Source of the DNA: Tuctoria greenei
Taxonomy: Eukaryota > Streptophyta > Magnoliopsida > Poales > Poaceae
Reading direction: 5' to 3'
DNA: 64,000 bases
NCBI GenBank assembly: GCA_036927565.1
Contig: JAYESD010000001.1
Span: 274,857,560-274,921,559 of the forward strand
The position numbers and the translations under genes are program-made. Within the stretch, counting starts at the first letter, position 1. The number at the start of each line of letters is the position of its first letter. Shown piece by piece: positions 22,587 to 34,700 of the stretch. The notes below the pieces were generated by a model. It made no database searches and was not told the origin of the DNA. It saw only the letters and a program-made list of their open reading frames with translations.

Positions 22587-24250
22587 GAGATGAGGACAAA
22601 TATAGTATGTCCAAAAGTAAGCCTTAGAAAAAGGGGGTAGAATTCTCCGCCAACCTCATTGTTTTGGACTCTCAAGGATTGGACATTATACTTGCTATGG
22701 ACTGGTTGAGGAAGCACAATGGGGTTATTGAGTGTGACACGAAGACGGTGAAGTTGACCAATGAGGAAGGGATCACCATAGAATTTGAAGCATCTCAAAC
22801 CGCACCAAAGCAATTGGAGTTGAATCATATGGACGGTGCCGCAATTGAGGAGATTCCGGTGGTGTAAGAATTTTTGGATGTTTTTCCGGACGAGTTGCCA
22901 GGTATGCCGCCTGATTGAGACATGGAGTTTGTTATTGATTTAATACCTAGAACTGCACCTATAGCTAAGAGGCCGTATAGGATACCTCCTTTGGAATTAG
23001 CGGAGCTCAAGAAACAAATTCAAGAGCAACTAGAGAAAGGTTTTATTGGCCCTAGTTCTTCACCTTGGGGAGCGCCCGTGCTGTTTGTGGACAAGAAGGA
23101 TGGAACCCAAAGGATGTGTGTGGATTACCGTGCTCTCAACGAGGTAACAATCAAGAACAAGTACACCTTGCCACGCATAGAAGAGTTGTTTGATCAGATG
23201 AAGGGTGCTTGTGTCTTCTCTATGATTGATTTGAGGTCGAGATATTTTCAAATGAAGATTAGACCATCAGACATACCCAAGACATCTTTTAGGACACGGT
23301 ATGGATCTTATGAGTACACCGTGATGTCTTTTGGATTGACAAATGTGCCTGCCTACTTTATGTACCTCATGAATAAGGTCTTCATGGAGTACTTGGATAA
23401 GTTCGCTGTGGTGTTTATTGATGATATTATGATCTACTCGAAGGATGAGAAGGAACATGAGGAACACTTGAGGCTTACGTTGTAGAAATTGAGGGAGCAT
23501 CGATTGTATGCCAAGTTCAACAAGTGTCAGTTTTGGTTGAAAGAGGTGCCATTTTTGGGTCATATCATCTCAGGAAGAGGAGTATTGGTTGACCCCGGAA
23601 AAGTGAGAGACGTGTTGAAGTAGGAACCACCACAAACTGTCAAGGAAATAAGAAGTTTTCTTGGGATGGCTGGATATTACCATCGGTTCATCAAGGACTT
23701 CTCCAAGATAGCCAAGCCTATGACGGAGTTGCTAATGAAGGGAAAGGCTTTCCAATGGACTCAAGCTTGTCAAAATAGTTTCGAGGAGTTGAAAAAGAGG
23801 TTAACAATAGCCCCAGTTTTGGTACTGTCGGATGTGAGCAAGAGTTTCGATATTTATTGTGACGCCTCAAGACAAGAACTTGGATGTGTGCTCATGCAAG
23901 AAGGCCAAGTGGTTGCATATGCATCAAGAAAATTGAAGAAACATGAGCAGAATTACCCCACACATGATTCATAACTCGCAGCCGTGGTACATGCATTGAA
24001 AATTTGGAGACACTACATTCTTGGACATAGGTGTGAAATTTATACGGATCATAAGAGTTTGAAATATATTTTCACACAGAAGATCTGAATTTGAGGCAAC
24101 GGAGATGGTTGGAGCTCATCAAAGATTATGATTTGGGGATCAACTATCATCCGGGAAAAGCCAACGTAGTGGCCGATGCATTGAGTAGGAAGGGAGTAAG
24201 CCATCAACTCACAGTTCGAGAGTTACCATTTGAGTTATGTAAGGAGTTTT
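22587..24250 (+). pseudogene. pol: Element E protease end, reverse transcriptase and RNase H
   Basis: The protease tail reads VLDSQGLDIILAMDWLRKHN near 22660-22715 after a frameshift. RT follows from about 22880 (FPDELPGMPPD, CVDYRALNEVTIKNKYTLPR, FIDDIMIYSKDEKEHEEHL with the catalytic DD at about 23419). The thumb continues FLGHIISGRGVLVDPGK. The connection and RNase H read FLGMAGYYHRF, FDIYCDASRQELGCVL and YTDHKSLKYIF. Stops occur at 22865, 22918, 23483, 23623, 23972 and 24250, and a frameshift near 24084. The 22918 stop fits CGA to TGA and the 23623 stop TGG to TAG. Confidence 0.9.
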
Positions 24251-25935
24251 AAAGGTTGAACCTCGGATTTGTAAATGAGATGAAGATGATGGAGTTAAAC
24301 CCAACCTTGGAGCAAGAAATTCGAGAGGCACAAACCGCAGATGAAGAGATCAAGGAAATCAAGGACAGGATCGAAGAAGGGAGAGAATTCAGATTTGATG
24401 AAGATGAACATGGTACCTTATGGCTTGGAAAGAGAATCGTTGTGCCTAATGTAAAGCACATCCAGGAGACAATATTAAAGGAGGCACATGACTCACCTTA
24501 CTCAATTTATCCTGGTTGTACATAGATATACAAAGACTTGAAGGCTTGCTATTGGTGGGATAGCATGAAGAAGGACATAGCTGAATATGTGGCATTGTGT
24601 GATGTGTGTCAACGAGTCAAGGCGGAACATCAAAGGCCAGCTGGATTATTGCAACCATTGAAGATTCCGGAATGGAAGTGGGAAGAAATTGGAATGGACT
24701 TCATAGTTGGGTTACCACGTACTCAGTCCGGGTATGACTCAATTTGGGTAATTGTGGATCGCTTAACCAAGTCAGCTCATTTTGTCCCTGTGAAGACCAA
24801 ATATACAGCTGCACAATTGGCCGAAATATATATGGAGCATATTGTGTGTCGACACGGAGTCCCGAAGAAGATAGTCTCGGATAGAGGTTCTCAATTTACC
24901 TCCAGATTTTGGCAGAAATTGCATGAAGCATTGGGAACAAGGTTGAATTTTAGTTCAGCATATCACCCTCAAACGGATGGACAAACCAAGACGACCAATC
25001 AAATTTTGGAGGACATATTAAGAGCTTGTGCTTTAAAGCATGGTAAAGGTTGGGACAAAAGCTTGCCATATGTGGAATTTTCATACAACAATAGTTACCA
25101 AGCAAGTTTGAAGATGTCACCATATGAAGCGCTTTATGGGAGGAACTGTAGGACACCTTTATTCTGGAATGAGGCAGGAGAAACTCAAGTATTTGGTCCA
25201 GATGTGTTGCAAGAAGCCAAAAAGCAAGTCCAAATAATTTGTGAAAACTTGAGGGCTGCCCAATCAAGACAAAAAGGCTATGCGGACAATAGGAGAAGGA
25301 AATTAGCCTTTGAAATAGGAGATTTTGTTTACCTAAAGGTGTCACCAATGAGAGGTCATAAGAGGTTTAACATTAGAGGCAAGCTCGCACCTCGCTACAT
25401 TGGACCATTCAAGATTTTGGACAAAAGAGGAGAAGTAGCATATAAGTTGGAGATTCCAACTCATCTTTCAGACGTACATGATGTCTTTCATGTTTCCCAG
25501 CTCAAGAAGTGCTTGAGAGTACCGGAAGAACAAGTGCCAATGGAAGAATTGGAACTAGAGGAAGATTTGACTTATGTCGAGCAACCGGTCAAGATTTTGG
25601 AAACCAAGGAGAGAGCCACAAGGAACAAGGTGATTCGATGGTGTAAAGTTCAATCGAAGCACCACACAGAAAAAGAAGCAACATGGGAATTGGAGGATGA
25701 TCTCAAGAAGGAATTTTCCTATCTCTTCTCTTCCGCGACGAATCTCGAGGGCGAGATTCATTTTAAGGGGGGTAGGTTTATAACACCCACATTTTCATGC
25801 ATCATGCCCTACATACATTCATATGCATGTTTAACATTAACCCACATAAAGAGGAACAAGTTTAAAATTGATTTAGAGCATTTAAAATTGATTTGGAACA
25901 AAACCGCACTTAAAACACACGAAAGTGCAGACTAG
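24251..25935 (+). pseudogene. pol: Element E integrase with chromodomain
   Basis: Integrase begins with the linker after RNase H. The zinc module includes CDVCQRVKA. From 24538 a 465-codon open frame holds the catalytic core (WKWEEIGMDFIVGLPRTQSG, IVSDRGSQFTSRFW, AYHPQTDGQT) and the GPF/Y block (APRYIGPFKILDKRGEVAYK). It ends in the chromodomain-like tail ILETKERATRNKVIRWCKVQ with EKEATWELEDDL. One stop at 24523 separates the zinc module. The frame then runs through the polypurine tract into the 3' LTR until 25935, as the pol stop has been lost or lies beyond the tract. This is the best preserved domain in E. Confidence 0.92.
25759..25778 (+). other. Polypurine tract of element E
   Basis: AAGGGGGGTAGG lies directly before the 3' LTR start TATAACACCC. 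Confidence 0.85.
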
Positions 25936-28618
25936 TCCGATTTTCCTGAGGACTAGTCTGATTTCTCTCTGACTAAAAACGGACTTGTCCGTTTTGGCTG
26001 CGGACTAGTCCGATTTTGCCTCTGGAAACTTTCAGACTTGTTCGATTTTGTGCGGACTAGTCCGATATTCCAAGAATCCTTGAAAAATTGCTAAGTCCTT
26101 GGACTTTTCCACACTACTCCGATGTTCCAGCGGACTTGTCCGATTTTCTCTCTGTTTAAAGTCGGACTTGTCCGATTTTTGGCCAGACTTGTCCGATTTT
26201 CTCTCTGGACGACTTCGAACTAGTCCGGTTCTTTTTGGACTTGTCCGATATTTTGCGCCTCTGAGTTGATCTTTTGTTTTACGACTTGTTTCTTGGGTTT
26301 CACATTATGTGGGCCTAGGGATGCCGTGCCTAACTCTTTTAGAGCCCATGAGGGACTCTAAACCGGCCTCTACTAATCCCAAACTCGAAATCCGTCTAAC
26401 CCTAGCCTCCACCTCTATATAAACAACCCCACCCCTTCGATTGACATCTATTTGCCACTTTTCCACCCCACCCAAACCCTAGCTCGTGGATAGCCACCAC
26501 CAAGGAGGGAGGAGAAGATCCCAAGCAAGAAGAAGAAGAGGAGGAAACGAAAGAGGATCAAGATCTCCACCAAGTTTTGTTCTTCATCACCAATTCATCT
26601 CCAAGTTTATCACCGACCCTAGATCATCAAGATCCAAGTGCTACCTCCAAGTTTCTTGATTTATTGGAGTCCTAAACACCTGGTATGCCTTCTATTATCT
26701 TTTCCTTACGTGAACTCAACCCCTAATCTCCAAATTTACGTCGATCTAGAAAACCCTAATCTGCTATTCTCGCGGAGTGCGGACTTGTCCGGTCCCTAGC
26801 GGACTAGTCCGGTCTTCCTAGCTAAATTGTGTTGAATTGATTCTAAAATTTCATCTAATCACATCCAAACCTGTATAAACTTGTTAAAATCTACTAGAAC
26901 TAGTTAGTGATCATTAAAAGCAATCAATTAACAAGTTCTACCTTGCATTTGCATTAATCATGCATGTCATGTCATATTGAGTAATATTTGTGCACTCTTT
27001 GATTGTGTTTCTTGTCTTGTATGTTTATTGTGTGGATTAGACGGTTTTGCGCTAGAAAGTGCCGCAGAGGATCTACAGCACCAAGAGTTTGAAGGCTTTG
27101 ACCCTAATCAACCGCAAGAGCAAGGCAAGTGTCCTTGAAGCATATTGATCCTATTTTTCAAATAAATGTTTTGTTTGCAAACTGCATGCTTGTGTCAATT
27201 TGATGGGAATCCTATGGTAGGAAGTTAACGAGCGTTGTTTGACCACCCTTGTCACCTGGAATATATGGTAGAGTGTCGGGAAGGGCTTTTTACCTTTTGC
27301 TTCGCTTAATCAACTGGGATGGGAAACAACTATACAACTCAATTTAATTATGCATGGATGAGATTATGGTTAACATGAACTGGTTAAATATGATATGGTA
27401 ATGGGTGATCTAAGCAAGCCTGGTATGTGGATGTGTTGGACGTATGGTGGTTTGCTTGCTTTAGATCTAAGGACCGGTTCATACGAGAATAAGCCAGGAC
27501 TACAGTGCCACCACGAGGCCAAGTATGGGTGTGGCGTAGCTGATTAATTAGGGCTTTGCTAGTGCTTTTTGGACCATTGTGGATGCTCGGGGAAGGGGTA
27601 GTCGGATTGGGTTTGTTGATGATTGGTGGGACTACCCTGGGATCCGAATGGCTCAAGAGGGGGCCCTTGGTTGAAGATGTGCTCTGTAGGAGACATCGCC
27701 ACCGGTGAAACCTCAATGGGGTCTAAATAGGCTAGTAATCCCTTTGTAAAGGCTATTTTGTGATCTCTTGGCCACACACCGATGGAAGTGTGAGACGGCA
27801 TAACAGAGGTTCTAGTCATCGAAAGGTGATGAAATCACAAACACGTGGGTAAAGTGGTACAAACTCTGCAGAGTCTATTAAAACTATCATGATAGTCGTG
27901 CTCCAGGTTATGAGCACCTAGACAACTTCCATGATTAGAGGGAACTCGGTATTGGGATGGTATTTTGGATGGGTATGGTTGGTAATGGTTATGGATGGTT
28001 ATGAATTAAATTCTAGTATTGAATATGGATATTGGTATATGATGATGGATATGGAATATGGATTGGTGCTATGTTATTAATTATGGTTTATGATGGGATT
28101 ACTTCACATACATGTAATACATTGCTTTTCTAAACGGTTTTAATGTACTTTTCAGCACTTTGCCATTATTATTGTCGTCATTTGAATCAGCCACATGTCA
28201 TACTTTCGACACTTGCTGAGTATGACATGTACTCACTCTTGCAATCTCCCCCCCCCCCCAATAGTTGCAGGTCAAGATTGGGAGTTTAATGGCGATAATG
28301 CGGAGTTCTAGGCCGTGTCTACCGTCAGCTTGCCTGTGGTGTTGATTGGACCTGCGCTATACCCTATTGCTTATGCTGCCTAGCTGTTTAGTCTATTTAA
28401 TTAGTTTATTTCCACTGCATTAGTTGAACTTGTCATAAATATTCATTAGAGCTTGTATTCGAGGATAATATGATTTGTTTAATAGAATTTGGTTAATTAA
28501 TCTTGTTTTGTGGTAATTTTTTGTATACTCTTTTGTGAATGCACTCGTGTATGTGTGATGAACATCCTGGGCACACATATGCGTTAGCTTGGTTCATTTT
28601 TCAGAACCGGGCGTCACA
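25779..28618 (+). repeat. Element E 3' LTR
   Basis: It pairs with 18089-20949 and has TA...CA ends, a palindrome array at about 25925-26255, a TATA box at 26416-26423 and a 12-C run near 28248 (9 C in the 5' LTR). Confidence 0.95.
26416..26423 (+). promoter_or_regulatory. TATA box in element E 3' LTR
   Basis: TATATAAA, same context as 18726-18733. Confidence 0.65.
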
Positions 28619-28623
28619 CTTTC
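28619..28623. repeat. Target site duplication of element E, right copy (CTTTC)
   Basis: Exact match to 18084-18088. The C third ORF resumes here. Confidence 0.93.
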
Positions 28624-29933
28624 CTTATTCAACTTGTGGACTTTCACCTCAGCCTTCTTGCAAAAGCCAAAGATGGCGGCCAAGTACTTCAAGATGCCAC
28701 TAGGAGACACTTTTTGAGGAGGGGCCCTAGTAGGTGGAGCATTCCTTGCATCTCCTTGAGCTCTCCTTGGAGCCTCTTCACTTGACACTGGAGATGGAGC
28801 AGCTGGGACGGTGGCTTGGGAAGGCTTCTGGGGCCTTAGGGGAGTGTGCTCTACATCCTTCACGAACTCAATTCCTGTGACTTTCTCAATCATAAACATG
28901 ATGTAGGGCGCATAGCCGCAGAAACAGTTCGGTGTGCAGGAGATGTTCACCATATCATTCCAAACGTAGTAAAAACATCAAACTTTATGTTCTTGCTTAT
29001 CACCTTCATTAGTGTCCTCAGGTAGCCTTGAACACTCCCTGCATCTCCATCCTTCGGAGCAATTGTCTTCCTGAGAACCCTGTTGAGAACCATGAAGAAG
29101 GGCTTCATGTTCTTGGTCGATGGAGGGTTGTACTTTAGGCGGGTGTCATATAGGAACTCCATCTTGTCCTTCTCCAGGACGTCAATGTTGTGGATGATGA
29201 GGTCATTGTTGCCAGTGTCTTCCAGGTGAAGCAATCTCGCAAACTCATCATAAGTCACGGTGTACTTGGATCCGTGAGTCATCCAAGTCACCCTTTCCTC
29301 TTCAACACTGGCAAAATAGCAGGTAGCATAGAACTGAGCAATAACTTCATCATTCCAATTGTATCTGAAGGCAAACAGATCCTTCAGATTATGCCTCGCC
29401 ACAGCTGCAATCACATCATCAAAGGCTGGACAGCTCTTCCTCTCAAAGTGGCTCCAGTCGATCCACTGGCTGCAGACCATCGAATTCTTCATCGTGAGAT
29501 ACACGAAACTATAGTAGTCCGTGTGGAAGTTGCTCCAGAACCTTGCATCAGCTACCTTCCTGGAACTGCTGTAACAATCAATTGTCCTGAGCTTAGAAGC
29601 CACATCGCTTCCTTTGCCATTGAATCTTTCTTCAGAGGGGTCCCTGTTCCCTTGTCTCGGAGCACTCATCTGGAGAGGGCCAATCGGGTCAGAGGCGATC
29701 CCTTTCCCTTTGCCCTTAGCTTGGTGAGAAGCTGCCGAGCTAGGGCCAGCTCCATCCTTTCATTTGGATTCGGGCTTCTTGGCCACATACTTTCATCGCA
29801 CCTGAGGTGGAGTGTGCGACGAGTCAACAGCACGATGTTCCCGCTTCTTGCTTTGGCCCATCGAGGATCGAAGCATCGACTCTTGGTCCATCTCGGCCTC
29901 ATAGTCAGAGATCTCATCATTGGAGCTCGACAT
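28619..29933 (-). pseudogene. Element C third ORF, N-terminal piece (unknown function)
   Basis: It starts at 29933 with MSSSNDEISDYEAEMDQESM. A basic Ser/Lys stretch is followed by a globular region of about 240 residues starting at MSAPRQGNRDPSEERFNGKG. Readable landmarks are WIDWSHFERKSCPAFDDVIA, FRYNWNDEVIAQFYATCYF and YDEFARLLHLEDTGNND. A second frame from 28953 reads MVNISCTPNCFCGYAPYIMF and an Ala/Pro-rich linker. The fold resembles the 'putative plant transposon protein' domain found in the extra ORFs of SIRE-type and other plant elements. Position after pol is where SIRE-type elements place an envelope-like ORF, but no membrane segment is visible. Two early stops (about 29790 and 29760) fit CGA to TGA. 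Element E splits the ORF near its C-terminus. Confidence 0.7.
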
Positions 29934-30840
29934 GGTCCTGACAAGAGAATTATGCTATATGTGCATGAGGATTGATGGCATGGAAATGCATTGAGTAGTT
30001 GGAATTTAGGGTTGAGTTCAGTCAAAAATCGAACTTGTCCGGTGCTCAAGTGCAGACTAGTCCAGAGTACCGGACTTGTCCGTACTGAGACCGGACTAGT
30101 CCGGTGTTCAACTGCTCAAACACTAACTAGCACATCAATAGAGTTTCTCAATGCAAAAATAGCTCAATGTAGATGTAATACAACAAGGATTCATGTATTA
30201 ACAAGTGGAACTAAGCTATTTGGTCCATAGCACAAGAAATTGAAGGTTCTAGGGTTTTGGAGAATTTTTACTAAAATCCTTCGATTCTTGAGGTTGGAGG
30301 TGTTCTTGGTGCGGACAAGTCCTAGGTCCTCGATCCCCTTGCGATGAAGATCATTTTCCATGGAGAGTTGAAGAGATCTGGTGGAGAAATCGCCAAATCA
30401 CCTTAGGGGCACTCGAGTGAGGAGATAAAATGTGAGGAACGTTGTGAGGATGAAGGAGATTAGGGTTTTGGCGACCCTAGGGTTATGGAGTCGAAAAATC
30501 AGACTAGTTCGTGGTCAACCGGACTAGTCCGGACTAGTCCGGAATAGCGGACTAGTCTGTAGTGTGCGAACTAGTCCAGGCAACCACGGATTAGTTCGTG
30601 GTCACTAGAATAGAATCATTTAGCCCATTCGTATATATTCAAAGGTTCTTACAAAGAAAATAGGGGTCAAAACACACAAATAATCTTGATGAATATGATC
30701 AGTAAACATCCAACAATCAAGCTATGACCATAATTCACCAAGATCAAGTAATTGATATATTTTTTCAGAGAAAATAGAGCGAGAGGATTTTCATACCACA
30801 ATCAATAGATTTTGAAGATGGCATACAGGTATGCAAGTTT
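29934..30840 (-). other. Element C spacer between RNase H and third ORF, with palindromes
   Basis: No coding region. CGGAC-NN-GTCCG palindromes occur in two clusters, about four at 30030-30112 and about seven at 30500-30602, including back-to-back CGGACTAGTCC copies. This is the same motif as in the LTR arrays, here between two ORFs. Confidence 0.75.
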
Positions 30841-31270
30841 TCAAGCCACGTTCCAAGCATCAAGGATATTTAGTTCATTTTGGAGCTCGCAAGAATGTTT
30901 TTCATCAAGTGGCTTGGTAAATATGTCAGCTAGTTGTTTTTCTGTGTTGACATGGGAAATGGCTATGTGTCCTTTTATTGAGTGGTCTCTCAAAAAGTGA
31001 TGCCGGATGTCAATATGTTTGGTCCTAGAGTGCTCAACGGGGTTATGGGCAATTTTAATAGCACTCTCATTATCACAAAGGAGTGGAATACGGCTCATAT
31101 TGTAACCGTAATCCCTTAGGGTTTGTCGCATCCAAAGGAGCTGTGCACAACAACTCCCGGCTGCAACATACTCCGCTTCGGCCAAGGATAAGGCAATGGA
31201 GTTTTGTTTCTTGGAGGACCAAGAAACTAGGGATCTACCTAGGAATTGGCATGTACCGGAGGATGAGTCC
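30841..31270 (-). pseudogene. pol: Element C RNase H, C-terminal part
   Basis: Copia RNase H is readable as SSSGTCQFLGRSLVSWSSKK, ALSLAEAEYVAAGSCCAQLL and DNESAIKIAHNPVEHSRTKH, ending DIFTKPLDEKH. The N-terminal part, with the first catalytic Asp region and the end of RT, is missing at the junction with element F. I estimate about 130-140 residues lost by comparison with the usual copia layout. Confidence 0.88.
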
Positions 31271-32122
31271 CGATCTTCCGAGAGGTATGGTAAACTTGAT
31301 TGGGTGGAGATCTCGACGTTGATGATCCAAGGCTTCGAACGAACGAAACCCCACAATCACTATACCACTGCTCCATTGGTTATCACCCGTGTCACATGAA
31401 TGACCTCACCACGAAGGCGTATCCCTGCAAGCGCAATCAAGAACACAAGCAAGAACAGAGAAGTTGCAATCAAAACTGAATTGATCACAAAATTGGGTCT
31501 CACAACCAATGATCGGCGACACTGTTCAATGACAGATTGTATCTAAGCAAAACCCGACCCTAATGTGGTGAAGGCTACTGTATAAATAGGAGCTTAAGGG
31601 CGTGCAAGACCCCTGTACGCAACCCTAATGGGCTTCCACACGATACACGGGCCAGCAGCACAAAACACAGTGGCGCAGCACCGGACAGATTCTGGACGGC
31701 CACTTGTTTTGCTGATTCCTGTCAACTTAGAAGGAATTTTGAGGTGGGGCAGGTTCCATTGGAAGATTTATGAAATTTCGGTTCCAACCATATATAGAAC
31801 GTCCAAATCCGACTCCGTATGTGTCCGGAGCGTCAATTTTGGTGAAGGCAGCTCCTGGAACCCGAGGTGGAGTCGAAGTCGAGTTGGACTTGGGCTACTC
31901 CTTGTTGTGCACGTCCTATCTCCTCCTCCTTGACTCGTTGGACTCCTCCAAGCCCTTTCTGGTCCTCTCCATTGTTCCTAATGAATAAAACATGCATGTA
32001 ACACAAGTGTAAGTTCTGAAAAACAATTGACAAAGTTAGAACGTACCTGGAGATCCAATTGTCGCGCACGTGCTCTAGTGATCGGTCCCTGCATTGTATG
32101 CAAAGGAGAGATGTCCTCATCA
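31271..32122 (-). repeat. Element F 3' LTR
   Basis: The minus strand begins TGATGAGGACATCTCTCC at 32122. Homology to the LTR of element H extends to GGAAGATCGGG at about 31271, just short of the expected LTR end, where copia RNase H resumes. Confidence 0.85.
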
Positions 32123-32136
32123 TCCTCCCCCTATTG
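32123..32136 (-). other. Polypurine tract of element F
   Basis: The minus strand reads AATAGGGGGAGGA directly before TGATGAGGACATC. It lies inside the translated frame. Confidence 0.85.
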
Positions 32137-33124
32137 AATTGAAGTCGTCCTCGACTCAAGCTCATCTTGCTAACCCAAGTATGGCTTCAAATCTGAAATG
32201 TTAAATATGGAACTAAACCCAAACTCGGGAGGCAACTCAAGTTTATATGCATTGTCATTTATCTTCTCAAGAACCTTAAATGGTCCAGCAGCACGTGGCA
32301 TGAGTTTGGACTTCCTCAAATACGGGAACCTATCTTTTCTCAAATGAACCCACACCAAATCACCGGGTTCCAATTTTACCTCCTTCCTACCTTTACTAGC
32401 AGCAATGTGATACTTTTCATTCATTTTTTTCAATTTGTAACTTAGTAGTTTCATGCAACTTAAGAATAAATTCAGAACGTTGTGTAGCATCTAAGTTCAC
32501 AATTTCAGTATGTGGTATAGGTAGTAAATCAATTGGAGCACGAGGATTGAAACCATAGACTACCATAAACGGACTTAACTTGGTTGTCGAGTGAATAGAC
32601 CTGTTATAAGCAAACTCAATATGTGGCAAACACTCCTCCCACAACCTCAAATTGTCTTTCAAAACAGCCCGCAACATAGTAAATAAGGTACGATTAACTA
32701 CCTCCGTTTGCCCATCAGTTTGTGGATGACAAGTAATAGAAAACAGCAACTTTGTTCCCAATTTATACCATAAAATTTTCCATAAGTGACTCAAAAACTT
32801 AGCATCCCTATTAGAAACAATAGTATTGGGAACACCATGCAAATGCGCAACCTCATTAAAGAACAAATCAGCAACATGTGAAGCATTATCGGTCTTGTGG
32901 CAGGGTATAAAATGAGCCTTTTTAGAGAAACGATCAACAACCACAAAGACACTATCCATCCCCCTCTTTGTTCTAGGCAATCCTAAAACAAAGTCCATAG
33001 AAATATCCTCCCAAGATGCACTAGGAACAGGAAGAGGCATATAAAGACCATGTGGGTTAAGTCGAGACTTAGCTTTATTGCATGTCGTGCAACGTGAAAT
33101 GTAGCGCTCCACATCACGCCTCAT
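32123..33124 (-). pseudogene. pol: Element F integrase and C-terminal tail
   Basis: The integrase core is open from 33124: CTTCNKAKSRLNPHGLYMPL, WEDISMDFVLGLPRTKRGMD, DRFSKKAHFIPCHKTD, CHPQTDGQTEVVN and ECLPHIEFAYNRS. A frameshift near 32430 moves to KKMNEKYHIAASKGRK and the GPF/Y-type block LRKSKLMPRAAGPFKVLEKI, then FNISDLKPYLG. A stop follows, with DELESRTTSIQ just before the polypurine tract. There is no classical chromodomain. CRM elements carry a different tail here, which fits. Confidence 0.88.
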
Positions 33125-34700
33125 TCATGACCAAAAGAAGTGAGCAGTCAGCACATCCTCTGTCTTTTTAACACCAAAATGTCCCATCAAACCATCTCCA
33201 TGCGCTTCCTGCAACAACAGAAGACGAACGGAGCTAGCTGGAACACACAACTTGTTGGCACGGTAGAGAAGGCCTTCACGCAGCAGGAATTTTTGCCACG
33301 TTCTTCTCTCTCTACAATTTTCAAAGGCATCTTTGAAGTCCAAATCAGTAGCATATAACCTATTTATGGTTTCCAAACCAAAGATTTTATGAGAAAATTG
33401 GGACAACATGGTATAACGTCTAGATAAAGTATCGGCAATCACATTGTCTTTTCCTTTCTTATGTTTAATGATGTAAGGAAATGATTCTATGAACTCAATC
33501 CATTTAGCATGACGTTTGTTCAGATTAGCTTGTCCTTTAAGATACTTCAAAGACTCATGATCTGAATGTATGACAAATTCTTTAGACCATAGGTAATGTT
33601 GCCAAGTTTCCAAGACACGCACTAAAGCATAAAATTCTTTGTCATATGTAGAATAATTCAGCGAACGCCAATGCAATTTTTCACTAAAGAAGGCAACAGG
33701 TTTACCTCCTTGAATTAGCACTCCTCCAATGCCAATGCTGCTCGCGTCACATTCAAGCTCGAAGGTCTTCTCAAAATCAGGAAGTTGCAGCAATGGTGCT
33801 TGTTTGAGCTTCGACTTGAGAACATCAAAAGCTTGTTGTTGTGCTGGTCCCCATCGAAACGGCACTCCATGCTTTGTCAACTCGTGGAGAGGTGCCGCCA
33901 TGGTGCTGAAATCCCGCACGAAACGCCGGTAGAAATCTGCGAGACCAAGAAAACTTCGAACCTGTGTGACCGTAGTCGGAAGTGGCCAGCTCGTGATGAC
34001 AACAATCTTTGCCTCGTCCACCTCAATGCCTTGCGAAGTAACAACATAACCAAGAAAAGACACACGATCGGTGCAAAAGGTGCACTTCTCAAGGTTACCA
34101 AATAAACGTGCATCGCGCAAGACATTAAAAACAGCACGCAAATATTCAAGATGCTCATCATATGACTTGCTGTAAATAAGGATATCATCAAAGTAAACCA
34201 CCACAAATTTATCAATGAAAGCACGTAAAACCTCATTCATCAACCTCATGAAAGTGTTGGGCGCATTAGTTAAACCAAATGGCATGACTAACCATTCATA
34301 AAGTCCAAATTTAGTTTTAAAAGCAGTTTTCCATTCATCACCTAAAGCCATACGAATCTGATGATATCCACTACGCAAATCAATCTTGGAGAAAATAACA
34401 AAACCACTCAACTCATCAAGCATGTCATCCAATCTAGGAATAGGATAGCGATAATGAATGGTAATGTTATTGATGGCTCTACAATCAACACACATGCGTC
34501 AAGTGCCATCTTTTTTCGGGACCAAGAGAAAAGGAACAGAACAAGGACTAAGGCTCTCATGAATGTATCCGCAGTCCAGAAGATCTTGGACTTGTCACTG
34601 AATTTCCTTAGTCTCGTCGGGGTTGGTCCTGTAGGCGGCACGGTTTGGCAAGCTCGCCCCTGGAATCAAATCAATCTTGTGCTCAATGCCTCGCACAGGT
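33125..34700 (-). pseudogene. pol: Element F reverse transcriptase and RNase H
   Basis: A 456-codon open frame (34495-33125) holds RT and RNase H: CVDCRAINNITIHYRYPIPR, WLVMPFGLTNAPNTFMRLMN, VYFDDILIYSKSYDEHLEYL, FLGLADFYRRFVRDF, FELECDASSIGIGGVLIQGG, HSDHESLKYLKGQ and VIADTLSRR. Catalytic residues are present. The RT start lies upstream (about 34700-34500: CGYIHESLSPCSVPFLLVPK) with stops at about 34596 and 34498. The stop at 33125 separates it from integrase in the same frame. This is the best preserved RT in the window. Confidence 0.92.

Larger units (their letters stand above)
18089..28618 (+). mobile_element. Element E: complete Tekay-type Ty3/gypsy chromovirus
   Basis: It has two LTRs (2861 and 2840 bp), an initiator-Met PBS, gag, zinc knuckle, protease, RT, RNase H, integrase with chromodomain and a polypurine tract, flanked by a perfect CTTTC duplication. 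Both LTRs begin TATAACACCC and end GTCACA, so the usual 5' TG is TA. It belongs to the same family as element B. LTR samples differ by roughly 5 percent by eye. Stops and frameshifts in gag-pol show it is now defective. Confidence 0.95.

Noticed and set aside
29190..29975. 261-codon plus-strand ORF
   Set aside because: It is the shadow of the third ORF of element C; the minus strand has the recognisable domain.
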